This document shows, one piece after another, positions 41,254 to 51,413 of a DNA stretch of 64,000 nt (positions are counted from its first letter, which is position 1; each line of letters starts with the position of its first letter). Origin of the DNA: Pseudomonas cannabina (GTDB taxonomy: Bacteria > Pseudomonadota > Gammaproteobacteria > Pseudomonadales > Pseudomonadaceae); the NCBI RefSeq assembly GCF_900100365.1, contig NZ_FNKU01000001.1:682001-746000 (forward strand), written 5' to 3'. Made by a program: the position numbers and the translations under genes. A model generated the notes under the pieces. That model did no database searches. It saw nothing but the letters and a program-made list of their open reading frames with translations, and was not told where the DNA came from.

Positions 41254-42324
41254 ATGTTCAACGTGCTTCGCAACTGGATGCAACGCTATTTCTCTGACGA
41301 AGAGGCAGTGGTGCTGGCGGTCTTGCTGGTCCTGGCGTTCACCCTGGTCCTGACCTTGGGCGGAATGCTGGCCCCGGTACTGGCCGGGTTGGTCCTGGCC
41401 TTTCTGATGCACGGCCTGGTCAGCCTGCTGGAACGCCTGAAAATGCCTGAGATGGCCGCCGTCGGTCTGGTGTTTACGTTATTCATCGGCGTATTGCTGG
41501 TGTTTCTGCTGGTACTGGTGCCGCTGCTCTGGCATCAGATGATCACGCTGTTCAACGAATTGCCGGGCATGTTTGCCAAATGGCAGTCAGTGCTGCTGTT
41601 GCTGCCGGAACGCTATCCGCATCTGGTTTCCGATGAGCAGGTTCTGCTGGCGATCGAAGTGGCGCGGGGCGAAGTCGGAAAAGTCGGCCAGTTGGCGCTG
41701 ACGTTTTCGCTGTCCAGCCTGCCGGTGCTGGTCAACCTGATGATCTATCTGGTGCTGGTGCCTATCCTGGTGTTCTTCTTCCTCAAGGATCGGCACATGA
41801 TTGGTCGCTGGGCGCGGGGCTACTTGCCACGTGAGCGTGCGTTGCTCAATCGTGTGGCTGACGAGATGAAACGCCAGATCGCCAATTACATCCGCGGCAA
41901 AGTCATTGAAATCTTTATCTGCGGTGGCGTGACCTACATCGCCTTCGTCGCGCTCGGGCTTAATTACGCTGCGTTGCTGGCAATGCTGGTGGGCATATCG
42001 GTGGTCGTGCCGTATGTCGGTGCGGTGGTGGTGACCGTGCCCGTGGCGCTGATCGGATTGTTTCAGTGGGGGTGGGGGGATCAATTCATCTATCTGATGA
42101 TCGCTCACGCAATCATCCAGGCACTGGACGGCAACGTTCTGGTGCCGCTGCTGTTTTCCGAGGCGGTCAATCTGCACCCGGTCGCGATCATCTGCGCCGT
42201 TCTGTTGTTCGGCGGCCTGTGGGGTTTCTGGGGGATTTTCTTTGCGATTCCGCTGGCCACCTTGTTCAAGGCCGTGCTCGACGCCTGGCCGCGCAATGAG
42301 CCGCCCGTGGCGCCGTTGCTTTGA
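41254..42324 (+). CDS. AI-2E family transporter (PerM-like)
   Basis: 356 residues, about eight membrane segments, with the family pattern YLVLVPILVFFFLKDRHMIG, IRGKVIEIFICGGVTYIAFV and ALDGNVLVPLLFSEAVNLHP. GGAAG precedes the ATG at 41254. Exporter of unknown physiological substrate; not necessarily autoinducer-2. Confidence 0.92.
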   Translation: MFNVLRNWMQRYFSDEEAVVLAVLLVLAFTLVLTLGGMLAPVLAGLVLAFLMHGLVSLLERLKMPEMAAVGLVFTLFIGVLLVFLLVLVPLLWHQMITLFNELPGMFAKWQSVLLLLPERYPHLVSDEQVLLAIEVARGEVGKVGQLALTFSLSSLPVLVNLMIYLVLVPILVFFFLKDRHMIGRWARGYLPRERALLNRVADEMKRQIANYIRGKVIEIFICGGVTYIAFVALGLNYAALLAMLVGISVVVPYVGAVVVTVPVALIGLFQWGWGDQFIYLMIAHAIIQALDGNVLVPLLFSEAVNLHPVAIICAVLLFGGLWGFWGIFFAIPLATLFKAVLDAWPRNEPPVAPLL

Positions 42325-42328
42325 TAAC

Positions 42329-42353
42329 GCTGCGGCACCGTGCACGCCGCAGC
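42329..42353. terminator. Shared hairpin between convergent perM-like gene and bcp
   Basis: GCTGCGGC/GCCGCAGC, an 8-bp stem between two convergent stop codons, without a strong T tract on either strand. Confidence 0.45.
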
Positions 42354-42366
42354 AGTTATCGACTGA

Positions 42367-42846
42367 TCAGCTTGACTTGGCGTTCAGTGCTTCTGCCTGA
42401 GCCAGCACTTCGGCGACATGGCCTGGCACCTTCACGCCGCGCCATTCCTGACGCAGTACGCCTTCCTTGTCGATCAGAAAGGTGCTGCGATCAACGCCGA
42501 GGTATTCCTTGCCGTACAGCTTCTTGAGCTTGATGACGTCGAACAGTTGGCAGAGGGCTTCGTCCTTGTCCGAGATCAGCTCGAACGGGAAGGACTGCTT
42601 GGCCTTGAAATTCTCGTGGGTCTTCAGGCTGTCGCGGGACACGCCCAGCACAACGGTGTTGGCGGCCTGAAAACTGGCGATGTGATCGCGAAAGTCCTGG
42701 CCTTGCGTGGTGCAGCCGGGCGTGTTGTCTTTCGGATAAAAATAAATCACCACCTGCTGACCTTTGAGTGCAGACAGATCGATTGTCTGCCCGCTGGTAG
42801 CAGGAGCCTGAAAATCGGGAACCGGTTGATCTACTGTAATGGTCAT
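42367..42846 (-). CDS. bcp: Thiol peroxidase Bcp
   Basis: Reduces peroxides with thioredoxin. 159 residues. The peroxidatic Cys is in TPGCTTQGQDFRD. E. coli Bcp has a second Cys five residues later; here that position is Gln-Asp, so this enzyme should work by a 1-Cys or different resolving mechanism. Other signatures: VVIYFYPKDNTPG and DRSTFLIDKEGVLRQEWRGV. Followed upstream by gcvR with nine bases between; probably co-transcribed. Confidence 0.95.
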   Translation of the reverse strand: MTITVDQPVPDFQAPATSGQTIDLSALKGQQVVIYFYPKDNTPGCTTQGQDFRDHIASFQAANTVVLGVSRDSLKTHENFKAKQSFPFELISDKDEALCQLFDVIKLKKLYGKEYLGVDRSTFLIDKEGVLRQEWRGVKVPGHVAEVLAQAEALNAKSS

Positions 42847-42855
42847 GGGGACTCC

Positions 42856-43419
42856 TTACATTGGGGCTTGTGGGCGCCAGGGTTCGATCAGTGCGTCCAG
42901 ATTGAGCGCGTCGGCGAAATCGAGAAACTGATCGCGCAGCCAGCTGATTTGCGTGCCGGCCGGCAGCGTGACGGTGAACGTGGCGTTAAGCATCGTGCCG
43001 CCTGTCTGTGGCGCCTGGTACGTATCGCAGATCAGGTTTTCCAGCTCGACGTTATGGTCGATGAAGAACTGGCACAGCTCATTGATGATGTCCGGGCGGT
43101 AGGCCGAGCTCACGTAAGCCACGTAGGGCAGGGCTTCCGGGCGGCTTTCCAGGGTGGCGCTGCGCACGACGCTGGTGGTGAACGCATGCTTCTTGGAAAG
43201 CCCTGGCAAACCGGTTTCAAGGCGCGCCAGAGCGTCCCAGCTGCCGGAGACCTGAAGAACCAGTGCGCTGCACTCGCCATGGCGGGTCAGGCGCGAGGTC
43301 ACGACCGAGCAACGGTTTTCATGGCTGGCACGGCACAGGACGTTGGTCAGCTCCATGGGGTTGGCGCCAAGGGCACTGATGACAAGGAATTGTTCGCGAA
43401 CTGTGGGGGTGGACGACAT
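42856..43419 (-). CDS. gcvR: Glycine cleavage system repressor GcvR-like
   Basis: 187 residues with two ACT-like domains: residues 8-80 (EQFLVISALGANPMELTNVL, VVTSRLTRHGECSALVLQVS) and 95-170 (ALPYVAYVSSAYRPDIINEL). The family controls glycine cleavage genes by protein contact with GcvA in enterics; in Pseudomonas the role is inferred. Confidence 0.88.
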   Translation of the reverse strand: MSSTPTVREQFLVISALGANPMELTNVLCRASHENRCSVVTSRLTRHGECSALVLQVSGSWDALARLETGLPGLSKKHAFTTSVVRSATLESRPEALPYVAYVSSAYRPDIINELCQFFIDHNVELENLICDTYQAPQTGGTMLNATFTVTLPAGTQISWLRDQFLDFADALNLDALIEPWRPQAPM

Positions 43420-43744
43420 GCAGCATTCCTAGACGATGAGCGGTCGGTACTTTTTCCGACCTGCGGGGCTGTTTCGACAATCGGTGTCGCGAGATGTCGA
43501 TCCGGGTCCCGGGGCGCCTGACCTGCATGGACATGCCATGACCAGGCTGGAATGCACTGGGACGGGGCTTCTGGCGACAAATTCGACCGATTGAGCGAGG
43601 TGCGCAGATGACCAGTACCGATCAAAGGACGAAGGGTAGCGAAAACCATCGCTCAGGGGAATGCTCAGAGCGTGGTACTTCGCTTGTACAAGGCTGATAG
43701 CGCCAGTACCATTACCGCTCTCTTTTTCCGGCAGGAGCGGTTGC
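43420..43744. other. Divergent intergenic region gcvR-dapA with possible dapA promoter
   Basis: No gene. TTGTAC (43684-43689) and TACCAT (43707-43712) with a 17-base spacer could be the -35 and -10 of dapA; CAGGAG is its ribosome-binding site. A gcvR promoter must lie on the other strand but is not evident. Confidence 0.35.
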
Positions 43745-44623
43745 ATGATTGCGGGCAGTATGGTGGCACTGGTCACACCAATGGATGCACAAGGTCGTCT
43801 GGACTGGGACAGCCTGAGCAAACTGGTTGACTTCCACTTGCAAGAGGGCACCAACGCCATTGTTGCCGTCGGCACCACCGGTGAATCGGCGACGCTGGAT
43901 GTGAATGAACACATCGAAGTCATCCGCCGTGTGGTCGCTCAGGTTGCAGGTCGTATTCCGGTCATCGCCGGTACGGGCGCCAATTCGACGCGCGAAGCGG
44001 TCGAGCTGACCACCAACGCCAAGACCGCTGGCGCCGATGCGTGCCTGCTGGTAACGCCTTATTACAACAAGCCGACTCAGGAAGGCCTGTTCCAGCATTT
44101 CAGCCACATCGCCAATGCTGTCGACATCCCGCAGATTCTCTACAACGTGCCGGGCCGTACAGCCTGCGACATGCTGCCGGAAACCGTTGCGCGCCTGTCG
44201 GCCGTCAAAAACATCATCGGTATCAAGGAAGCCACTGGTAACCTGCAACGCGCCAAGGACATCCTGGCCAGCGTCAGCAGCGATTTTCTGGTGTACTCCG
44301 GTGACGACGCCACGGCGGTCGAGTTGATGCTGCTGGGCGGCAAGGGCAATATTTCCGTGACCGCCAACGTTGCACCTCGCGCCATGAGCGAGCTGTGTGC
44401 GGCCGCCATGCGTGGCGATGCCGAGGCTGCACGGGCGATTCACGAGACGCTCAGCCCGCTTAACAACACCCTGTTCATCGAATCCAACCCTATCCCCGTG
44501 AAATGGGCTTTGCATGAAATGGGTCTGATGCCGGACGGTATCCGTCTGCCACTGACCTGGCTCAGCGAAGCCTGTCACGAACCGCTGCGTCAGGCCATGC
44601 GCCAGTCCGGCGTCCTGGTTTAA
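43745..44623 (+). CDS. dapA: 4-hydroxy-tetrahydrodipicolinate synthase
   Basis: First committed step of lysine/diaminopimelate synthesis: pyruvate plus aspartate semialdehyde. 292 residues, standard length. Schiff-base Lys in [12 protein letters not shown], Tyr in [14 protein letters not shown], and [10 protein letters not shown] are visible. The ATG at 43745 ([13 protein letters not shown]) is chosen over the upstream frame because GGAG precedes it. It forms an operon with bamC, the MBL gene and purC, as in other pseudomonads. Confidence 0.97.
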   Translation: MIAGSMVALVTPMDAQGRLDWDSLSKLVDFHLQEGTNAIVAVGTTGESATLDVNEHIEVIRRVVAQVAGRIPVIAGTGANSTREAVELTTNAKTAGADACLLVTPYYNKPTQEGLFQHFSHIANAVDIPQILYNVPGRTACDMLPETVARLSAVKNIIGIKEATGNLQRAKDILASVSSDFLVYSGDDATAVELMLLGGKGNISVTANVAPRAMSELCAAAMRGDAEAARAIHETLSPLNNTLFIESNPIPVKWALHEMGLMPDGIRLPLTWLSEACHEPLRQAMRQSGVLV

Positions 44624-44641
44624 TTGAGGAAGTATCACGCA

Positions 44642-45760
44642 ATGAAGCGATTGGCCGGACTTTCCGCACTTGCTCTTATCATTTCCAGCACCAGCGGTTG
44701 CGGTTGGCTCTGGGGCGAAGATGGTTACTTCCGTGATCGCGGGAGCGATTACCTTCAAGCCACTCAGACCGCACCGATGCAGTTGCCTGCCGACGTCACC
44801 GGCGTGAAGCGTCTCGACCCGTTGCTGCCGATCCCGCGCAACGTGGCTGACAGCGCTCAGAAAGAGGGCGAATACACTGTTCCTCGTCCGCAGCCGCTGG
44901 CCGCGACTTCCGAGTCGAGCGATTTCAGCCTGCAGAAGAGTGGCGATGCACACTGGATTCTGGCGCAGCGTCAACCTGCCGAAGTCTGGCCGGTGGCTCA
45001 CCAGTATTTCGAAGACAACGGTTTCCGTATTGCTGAAGAGCGTCCGCAGACTGGCGAATTCAGCTCTTCGTGGCAGCTTCTGGACGAGCTGTCCGCGTCA
45101 GTGGCCAAGCGCCTGAGTGCGGCCGGTGTGGCTGCCGATGCAGAAACCCGCGTGCGGGTTCGTATCGAGCCGGGCGTGCAGCGCAACACCAGTGAAGTCT
45201 ACGTGGTCAGCGTCGAGCGTCCTGCTGGCAGCACCGCTGATGTGCCGTTCCCGAACCGCACCACCAACCTGGGCCTTGACGCTGCACTGACTGACGATCT
45301 GCTCGCCAGCATGGGCCGTAACGCTGAAAAAGGCGGGTCGATCTCCCTGCTGGCTGCGCGTGACTACGACACCCCGAGCCGCGTAGCACTCAGCGAAGAC
45401 GGCAGCGGCAACCCGGTATTGAACGTGGGTGCCGATCTGGACCGCGCATGGTCGAGTGTCGGCCGTGCGCTGGATCAGGGCGACTGGCGTGTAGAAGATA
45501 TCAACCGCAGTCTTGGCCTGTACTACATCAACCTGGCCGAGAAAGCAAAAACGCCTGACAACGAGCCCGGTTTCTTCGGTCGTATGTTCGGCAGCAAGTC
45601 CAGCAAGGAAGAAATCGATGCCCGCGCCGAGCGTTATCAGGTTCGCCTGAGCAAGGTGGGTGACAACGTTCAAGTGACCGTCGAGAAGAACATCAACACT
45701 GTGGCGCCAGCGGATGTCGCTCGCCGGGTGTTGAGTGTCATTCAAGACAACCTGGGTTAA
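44642..45760 (+). CDS. bamC: Outer-membrane assembly lipoprotein BamC
   Basis: 372 residues. Lipoprotein signal with ISSTSGCG (Cys about residue 18). The unstructured N-terminal part ([26 protein letters not shown]) is the segment that binds BamD. Two helix-grip domains follow (residues 110-210 and 250-372). It acts in the BAM complex that inserts beta-barrel proteins. Confidence 0.94.
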   Translation: MKRLAGLSALALIISSTSGCGWLWGEDGYFRDRGSDYLQATQTAPMQLPADVTGVKRLDPLLPIPRNVADSAQKEGEYTVPRPQPLAATSESSDFSLQKSGDAHWILAQRQPAEVWPVAHQYFEDNGFRIAEERPQTGEFSSSWQLLDELSASVAKRLSAAGVAADAETRVRVRIEPGVQRNTSEVYVVSVERPAGSTADVPFPNRTTNLGLDAALTDDLLASMGRNAEKGGSISLLAARDYDTPSRVALSEDGSGNPVLNVGADLDRAWSSVGRALDQGDWRVEDINRSLGLYYINLAEKAKTPDNEPGFFGRMFGSKSSKEEIDARAERYQVRLSKVGDNVQVTVEKNINTVAPADVARRVLSVIQDNLG

Positions 45761-46519
45761 GTGCGTTTCGCAGTTCTCGGCAGCGGCAGTCGTGGCAACG
45801 GCACGCTGGTCGCAAGCAACGATACGTACGTTCTGGTCGATTGCGGTTTCTCCCTGCGGGAAACCGAGCGACGCCTGGCTCGTCTGGGTGTCGCGGCCAG
45901 CCAGCTGAGTGCGATTCTGGTGACCCACGAACATGCTGATCACGTGCATGGCGTGGGTTTGCTGTCGCGGCGTTACGATGTGCCGGTCTATCTCAGCAGC
46001 GGCACCTTGCGCGGGATGCGCAAGCCGGTGGAAGTTGCCGGATTTTTCGCGGGCGGGGAGAGCGTGCAGATCGGCTCACTGGATATCGAGGTGGTGTCTG
46101 TTGCTCATGATGCTCTCGAGCCGACGCAGTTTGTCTTCAATGATGGCGAACGCCGCTTCGGCCTGCTGACCGACCTTGGCTCTTACTGTTCCAACGTGCT
46201 GCAGCGGTATCACGGCCTGGATGCCTTGATGATCGAGGCCAATCACTGTCGCGACATGCTTGCCCGAGGCCAGTACCCGGTGTTCCTCAAGCAGCGTGTC
46301 GGTTGTGAAACAGGGCATTTGAATAATCATCAGGCCGCCAGCCTGGTGAGCGAACTGGGATGGCAGGACCTTCAGCACCTTGTGCTGGCGCATCTCAGCA
46401 GCAAGAACAACCTGCCGCACCTGGCCCGGCAATGTTTTGTCGACACTCTCGGGTGCGATCCGGACTGGCTGCAACTGGCCGATCAAGATTCAGGGCTCGA
46501 CTGGCGACACATCGCCTAG
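45761..46519 (+). CDS. MBL-fold metallo-hydrolase
   Basis: 252 residues. The metal site is ILVTHEHADHVHG, with further His in MIEANHCRD and HLSSKNN. The start is a GTG directly after the bamC stop (RFAVLGSGSRGNGTLVASN), which is tight translational coupling. Related to WalJ/YycJ-type exonuclease-like hydrolases; substrate unknown. Confidence 0.9.
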   Translation: MRFAVLGSGSRGNGTLVASNDTYVLVDCGFSLRETERRLARLGVAASQLSAILVTHEHADHVHGVGLLSRRYDVPVYLSSGTLRGMRKPVEVAGFFAGGESVQIGSLDIEVVSVAHDALEPTQFVFNDGERRFGLLTDLGSYCSNVLQRYHGLDALMIEANHCRDMLARGQYPVFLKQRVGCETGHLNNHQAASLVSELGWQDLQHLVLAHLSSKNNLPHLARQCFVDTLGCDPDWLQLADQDSGLDWRHIA

Positions 46520-46547
46520 CCCAACTACTTAGCAAGCGGAGCCCATC

Positions 46548-47258
46548 ATGGAAAAACGTGAAGAACTCTACCGCGGCAAAGCCAAATCGGTTTACAAGAC
46601 CGACGACGCTGACCGCTTGATCCTGCTGTTCCGCAACGACACCTCGGCGTTCGACGGCAAGCGCATCGAACAGCTCGACCGCAAAGGCATGGTGAACAAC
46701 AAGTTCAACGCCTTCATCATGCAGAAGCTCGAAGAAGCGGGTATTCCAACCCAATTCGACAAGCTGCTGGGCGATAACGAGTGCCTGGTCAAGAAACTGG
46801 ACATGATTCCGGTCGAATGCGTCGTGCGTAACTACGCCGCTGGCAGCCTGGTCAAGCGTCTGGGCATTGAAGAAGGCACCAGGCTCAACCCTTACACCTT
46901 CGAGCTGTTCCTCAAGGACGACGCCAAAGGCGACCCGTTCATCAACGAATCCCACGTAGTGGCATTCGGCTGGGGCACCGCCGAGCAACTGGTTCGCATG
47001 AAAGAACTGTCGATCAAGGTCAACGAAGTGCTGACCAAGCTGTTCGACGACGCTGGCCTGTTGCTGGTCGACTTCAAACTCGAGTTCGGCGTATTCCACG
47101 GTGAAATCGTCCTCGGCGACGAATTCAGCCCGGACGGCTGCCGCCTCTGGGACAAGGACACCCGCAAGAAAATGGACAAAGACCGCTTCCGCCAAGGCCT
47201 GGGCGACGTTATCGAAGCCTACGAAGAAGTCGCAAACCGTCTGGGCGTGCCGCTGTAA
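46548..47258 (+). CDS. purC: SAICAR synthetase
   Basis: Phosphoribosylaminoimidazole-succinocarboxamide synthase of purine synthesis, 236 residues. Signatures: [36 protein letters not shown] and [20 protein letters not shown]. Good GGAG site before the ATG. Last gene of the dapA operon. Confidence 0.97.
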   Translation: MEKREELYRGKAKSVYKTDDADRLILLFRNDTSAFDGKRIEQLDRKGMVNNKFNAFIMQKLEEAGIPTQFDKLLGDNECLVKKLDMIPVECVVRNYAAGSLVKRLGIEEGTRLNPYTFELFLKDDAKGDPFINESHVVAFGWGTAEQLVRMKELSIKVNEVLTKLFDDAGLLLVDFKLEFGVFHGEIVLGDEFSPDGCRLWDKDTRKKMDKDRFRQGLGDVIEAYEEVANRLGVPL

Positions 47259-47349
47259 GAAAAAAAAACACGCAAGCGCTTGATGGCACGAAAAAAATCA
47301 GCGGAAGGGCTTCGCTTTCCGCACCAATGCTGGTATGATTCGCGCCGTT

Positions 47350-47439
47350 GGAGAGATGCCAGAGTGGCCGAATGGGACGGATTCGAAATCCGTTGTACCT
47401 TCACCGGTACCTAGGGTTCGAATCCCTATCTCTCCGCCA
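47350..47439 (+). tRNA. tRNA-Ser (anticodon CGA)
   Basis: 90 bases with a class II long variable arm. Acceptor GGAGAGA pairs with TCTCTCC before GCCA. Anticodon stem ACGGA/TCCGT with loop TTCGAAA gives anticodon CGA, reading UCG. T arm GGGTTCGAATCCC. The CCA end is encoded. Confidence 0.95.
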
Positions 47440-47452
47440 TTACATGTCCTTG

Positions 47453-47476
47453 AAGCCCCGCATTGCGGGGCTTTTT
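47453..47476 (+). terminator. Terminator of tRNA-Ser
   Basis: AAGCCCCGC-ATT-GCGGGGCTTTTT: a stem of about nine pairs followed by five T, 14 bases past the tRNA. Confidence 0.93.
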
Positions 47477-47620
47477 GGTTTCTGCGATCTGTGTTCTGCA
47501 TCTTTCTCTCACTTTCCTTCGCATAATTTTTTGTAAAAGAAAAAAACAGCGTAATGCGTGGGTATTGCCACACTCACAGGTATGAGGCTTCAAGGGGGGG
47601 CGGGAAGCGCTCATCCCGAT

Positions 47621-47638
47621 GTGCAGCACGTGCTGCAC
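47621..47638. promoter_or_regulatory. 18-bp perfect palindrome upstream of mntA
   Basis: GTGCAGCACGTGCTGCAC, 122 bases before the mntA start. A possible operator for the toxin-antitoxin operon, or unrelated. Confidence 0.35.
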
Positions 47639-47760
47639 ACTTGGCAGATCAAGTCGTGTGTATCGCGTGCTCACCTGTGGACCCGTTTCCGAAGAGTGCG
47701 GGCAGAGAATATGATCTCCGCTTCTGTTACGGTCTGCCTCTGCAACCCTGAGACCTTTGG

Positions 47761-48156
47761 ATGGACACCCAAAATTTACTGAAACACCTGCAATCCCGAT
47801 TGCCCGACATGCTGGCCGTCTACCTGTTCGGTAGTCAGGCGACCGGTCATGCCGGCGCTGATAGCGATCTGGATCTGGCTGTGCTCGTGCCTGGCACTCT
47901 CGATCCCATAGAAGCATGGCGTCTGGCGGGGGAAATTGCCGATATTGTTCATCTGCCGGTAGATCTGATCGATCTACGTACGGCGTCGACTGTCATGCAA
48001 TATCAGATCATCACCAAGGGCCGCCGCCTCTGGGGCAAAAATGAGGAGGCGGGAATCTTCGAAGCTTTCGTGCTTAGCGAAAAGACTTCACTTGATTCAT
48101 CAAGGGCAGGGTTGCTTGAAGACATACAGACGCGAGGGGTGATTCATGGCCGATGA
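47761..48156 (+). CDS. mntA: MntA-type antitoxin (nucleotidyltransferase)
   Basis: 131 residues. The minimal nucleotidyltransferase motif is YLFGSQATGHAGADSDLDLA, with GS and DxD. In HepT-MntA pairs the antitoxin inactivates HepT by adding AMP to a Tyr in its active site. It overlaps hepT by 11 bases. No strong Shine-Dalgarno before the ATG. Confidence 0.88.
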   Translation: MDTQNLLKHLQSRLPDMLAVYLFGSQATGHAGADSDLDLAVLVPGTLDPIEAWRLAGEIADIVHLPVDLIDLRTASTVMQYQIITKGRRLWGKNEEAGIFEAFVLSEKTSLDSSRAGLLEDIQTRGVIHGR

Positions 48157-48574
48157 TGTGCTGATCAACAAAGCAGCGTCCATTGAGCGCTGTGTAGCAA
48201 GGGTACGAGAGGAATATGAAAAAGGTCCGGCGACGTTTGAATTCGATTTCACTCGTCAGGACGCCGCGATCCTGAATATCCAGCGCGCCTGTGAGGCTGC
48301 TCTTGATATGGGGCAGCATCTGATCAGGCGTGAGGGGCTGGGAGTGCCGCAAAGCGCTCGTGATGTTTTTGAGTTGCTGCATCGCGGGGGGTGGCTTGCC
48401 TCGGCACTGCTGCCGGTCATGAAAAATATGGTCGGGTTCAGGAATATTGCAGTTCACGAGTACCAGACGCTGCAATTGCCGATCACTGTGTCGATCATCA
48501 CGCAGCACCTTGGCGATTTTATTCTGTTCAGCTCAGGGATTTTGCGCCGCGATGCAGCTACCCTAGGCGAATGA
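48146..48574 (+). CDS. hepT: HepT-type HEPN ribonuclease toxin
   Basis: 142 residues, HEPN (DUF86) fold. The RNase motif RxxxxHxY is present as RNIAVHEY near residue 100; the terminal Tyr is the residue that MntA modifies. The reading frame starts inside the end of mntA, which is the typical order in this pair. Probably functional. Confidence 0.88.
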   Translation: MADDVLINKAASIERCVARVREEYEKGPATFEFDFTRQDAAILNIQRACEAALDMGQHLIRREGLGVPQSARDVFELLHRGGWLASALLPVMKNMVGFRNIAVHEYQTLQLPITVSIITQHLGDFILFSSGILRRDAATLGE

Positions 48575-48700
48575 GCGAAATCATGACGCTTTGAGCCTAC
48601 CTTCCACCCAATTCCAAACTATTCACCCCTCCCGGTTTCGCTTTCACCCGATCTGATCTATACCTTGGGTTCAACGTTTTTTGAGGCGAGGAGCTTTCTG

Positions 48701-49183
48701 ATGTCGGACGTAGATCAAGAGCAAAAGGCGCAACCTTCTCCAAGTCAGAGCCATGATGACGTGATTGCCCAGCTCAAGTGGCAGGGCAAGCAGATTGACT
48801 GGCTGCTTCAATGGCTGGTCAAGTTTGTCGCCAACACCAAGGTCGAGATGGGCGTTACGCTGTCTGTTGGCGGGAATCTGGTCTCCGGGCACCTGATTTC
48901 CCATGACGATTATTTCGACCAGATGGCCGAGGACATTTCTGCCCCCTTCAGCCAGTTCAATAACGGCACCGATGCGTCCATGAAGGAGATGATCCTTTCT
49001 TTCAAGCCCGGGGAATCGTCGCAAGACACACCCGCTTTCCACTTCATTCATTTGAAGGACTGCCGAACCTATTCCACAGATGGTCACCCGATCTGTGATT
49101 CGCGTGTGCTGTGGCGTGGCAGGATCGCTGCGGTCGATGGTTTCACCATTGGCCTCATTGCCGAAAAACCAGGCGCCTCCTGA
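48701..49183 (+). CDS. GvpU-like protein of unknown function
   Basis: 160 residues. KVEMGVTLSVGGNLVSGHLI with SHDDYFDQ resembles the GvpU family of gas-vesicle accessory proteins, although no gas-vesicle genes are seen. AGGAG lies seven bases before the ATG at 48701. Soluble; role unknown in Pseudomonas. Confidence 0.55.
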   Translation: MSDVDQEQKAQPSPSQSHDDVIAQLKWQGKQIDWLLQWLVKFVANTKVEMGVTLSVGGNLVSGHLISHDDYFDQMAEDISAPFSQFNNGTDASMKEMILSFKPGESSQDTPAFHFIHLKDCRTYSTDGHPICDSRVLWRGRIAAVDGFTIGLIAEKPGAS

Positions 49184-49489
49184 CGGCCAGCGGCCCTTGG
49201 CGATTGCCGGGGGCTTTCTCACTCAATCTTGCGGGCCTCCGTTCCGGCGATGACTGGTCGCTGGTGGCGGAGGTGTGTCTGCAAAAGCGTTATGAGCCTC
49301 CCGTTGCGTGACAAATTGTCGCAACCGCCCCTCAGACGAGTAATATGTGCTCCCTGACCCGCCGAAAAAGGTTTCGGCGTGGCCTGATTGAGCGCTGGCG
49401 ACAAGAAAAAACAGTAAGAAATGAGCCAGGCTGCCCGCCTCGGTCGACGTACAGAATTAATGAGTAGACGAAAAAGGCGATTAGAGAAA
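49184..49489. other. Intergenic interval upstream of maeA
   Basis: About 305 bases, no gene supported. TTGTCG and TAATAT near 49310-49345 could be a promoter but the spacer of 19 is long. Confidence 0.3.
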
Positions 49490-51181
49490 ATGACCAAGAC
49501 TTCGCGACCTTTATACATTTCCTACGCAGGACCCTCGCTGCTGGAAATGCCCCTGCTGAACAAGGGCAGTGCTTTTACCCCGCAAGAGCGGGTCGAATTC
49601 AATCTGATCGGGCTGTTGCCGCAGAACGTCGAAACCATCGAAGAGCAAGTCACCCGGGTCTACAGTCAGTACAAGCAGTGCGCGAGCGACCTGGACAAGC
49701 ATATTTACCTGCGTTCGATTCAGGACAATAACGAGACGCTGTTTTTCCGTCTGCTGGATTCGCATCTGGACGAGATGTTGCCGATCATCTACACCCCGAC
49801 AGTGGGGCAGGCGTGTCAGGAGTTCTCCAAGATCTACCGCACCCATCGCGGCCTGTTCATTTCCTACCCTGAGCGTGACCGCATCGATGACATCCTGCGC
49901 AGCGCCACCAAAGACCGGATCAAGATCATTGTCGTGACCGACAGCGAGCGAATTCTCGGTCTGGGTGATCAGGGCATAGGCGGCATGGGCATCCCGATCG
50001 GCAAGCTGTCGCTGTACACCGCATGCGGCGGGATCAGCCCGGCCTACACCTTGCCAATCGTGCTCGACGTCGGCACCAATAACCGCGAACTGCTCGATGA
50101 CCCGATGTACATGGGCTGGCGCCATGAGCGGGTAACCGGCGAGGAATACGAAGACTTCATCGCGCTTTTCATCGATGCGGTACAGCGTCGCTGGCCGGAT
50201 GTGCTGTTGCAGTTCGAAGATTTCGCCCAGTTCAACGCCATGCCGTTGCTTGAAAAGTATCGCGACGAACTGTGCTGCTTCAACGACGACATTCAGGGCA
50301 CCGCGTCGGTTGCCGTGGGCACGTTGCTGGCGGCTTGCAAGGCCAAGAACGAAACCCTCGGCCAGCAGAAAGTGGTGTTTGTCGGCGCAGGTTCGGCAGG
50401 TTGCGGGATTGCCGAGCACATCATTGCGGCGATGCGTATCGAAGGGCTGAGCGAAAGCGAGGCACGCCGGCGTATCTTCATGGTTGATCGTTTTGGTTTG
50501 TTGACCGAAGGCATGGACAACCTGCTCGACTTCCAGCAGCGACTGGCGCAGAAGCCGGATGATGTAGCCGGCTGGATCGCGGGTGACGAGGCATACCCGC
50601 AACTGCTCGATGTGGTGACTCATGCCGGTGCCACTGTGTTGATCGGCGTGTCCGGCCAGCGCGGCCTGTTCACCGAGCAGGTTATCCGCGAGATGCACAA
50701 GCATTGCGCCAAACCGCTGGTAATGCCGTTGTCGAACCCGACCTCCAAGGTCGAGGCCACGCCGGAAGAAATCCTGCGCTGGACTGACGGCAATGCTCTG
50801 GTTGCTACCGGAAGCCCGTTTGCGCCGGTCGAGATCAACGGTCGGACCGTGCACATTGCCCAGTGCAACAACTCTTATATTTTCCCCGGTATCGGCCTGG
50901 GTGTGGTGGCCTGTAAGGCATCGCGCATCACGGACCGCATGCTGATGGCGGCGTCCAACGCGCTGGCCGATTGTTCGCCGATGGTCACGGGGCAGGGCGA
51001 TGCGGTATTGCCGCCGCTCAAGGAGATCCAGCAAGTCAGCCGCAAGATTGCCCTGGCGGTGGCCAAGGAAGCCCAGCTGGAAGGGTTGGCGCTGGAAACC
51101 TCGGAGGAGGCGTTACTGTCTGCCATCGAGCGTAATTTCTGGTTGCCGCACTATCGTGCCTACCGTCGTCGTTCGGTCTGA
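49490..51181 (+). CDS. maeA: NAD-dependent malic enzyme
   Basis: Oxidative decarboxylation of malate to pyruvate. 563 residues, near the E. coli length. Signatures: [59 protein letters not shown] and the NAD-binding [18 protein letters not shown]. The start at 49490 ([15 protein letters not shown]) is preferred over the longer upstream frame because it matches the family N terminus. Confidence 0.95.
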   Translation: MTKTSRPLYISYAGPSLLEMPLLNKGSAFTPQERVEFNLIGLLPQNVETIEEQVTRVYSQYKQCASDLDKHIYLRSIQDNNETLFFRLLDSHLDEMLPIIYTPTVGQACQEFSKIYRTHRGLFISYPERDRIDDILRSATKDRIKIIVVTDSERILGLGDQGIGGMGIPIGKLSLYTACGGISPAYTLPIVLDVGTNNRELLDDPMYMGWRHERVTGEEYEDFIALFIDAVQRRWPDVLLQFEDFAQFNAMPLLEKYRDELCCFNDDIQGTASVAVGTLLAACKAKNETLGQQKVVFVGAGSAGCGIAEHIIAAMRIEGLSESEARRRIFMVDRFGLLTEGMDNLLDFQQRLAQKPDDVAGWIAGDEAYPQLLDVVTHAGATVLIGVSGQRGLFTEQVIREMHKHCAKPLVMPLSNPTSKVEATPEEILRWTDGNALVATGSPFAPVEINGRTVHIAQCNNSYIFPGIGLGVVACKASRITDRMLMAASNALADCSPMVTGQGDAVLPPLKEIQQVSRKIALAVAKEAQLEGLALETSEEALLSAIERNFWLPHYRAYRRRSV

Positions 51182-51413
51182 TCGATACGGCCGTCATAAC
51201 CATGCCTTCGCACGCTTCGGCGAAGGCATTGCCTGTCGCAAGGTTCCCGGTTTTGCAATTGCTTTCTCACCCCTATGAAATAAGCTTCATTCAACCCTAT
51301 GGTCATCTGTTTTTCACATAAAATTGATGGCGCGCTGCTTAGAGTGCGCGCCATTGGGGAGTTGCCTGGCTCTGGTTACGCCCGATGAATAACAACTCGA
51401 CAAGCAGATCACA

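Noticed and set aside
42418..43521. Long plus-strand frame (367 codons) opposite bcp and gcvR
   Set aside because: An antisense shadow of two well-recognised genes in high-GC DNA; no recognisable protein and no ribosome-binding site.
43712..45001. Long minus-strand frame (429 codons) opposite dapA and bamC
   Set aside because: Lies opposite clear dapA and bamC; composition is that of a high-GC antisense frame.
49511..51034. Minus-strand frame of 507 codons opposite maeA
   Set aside because: maeA carries all enzyme signatures; the antisense frame has His/Gln/Arg-rich shadow composition.
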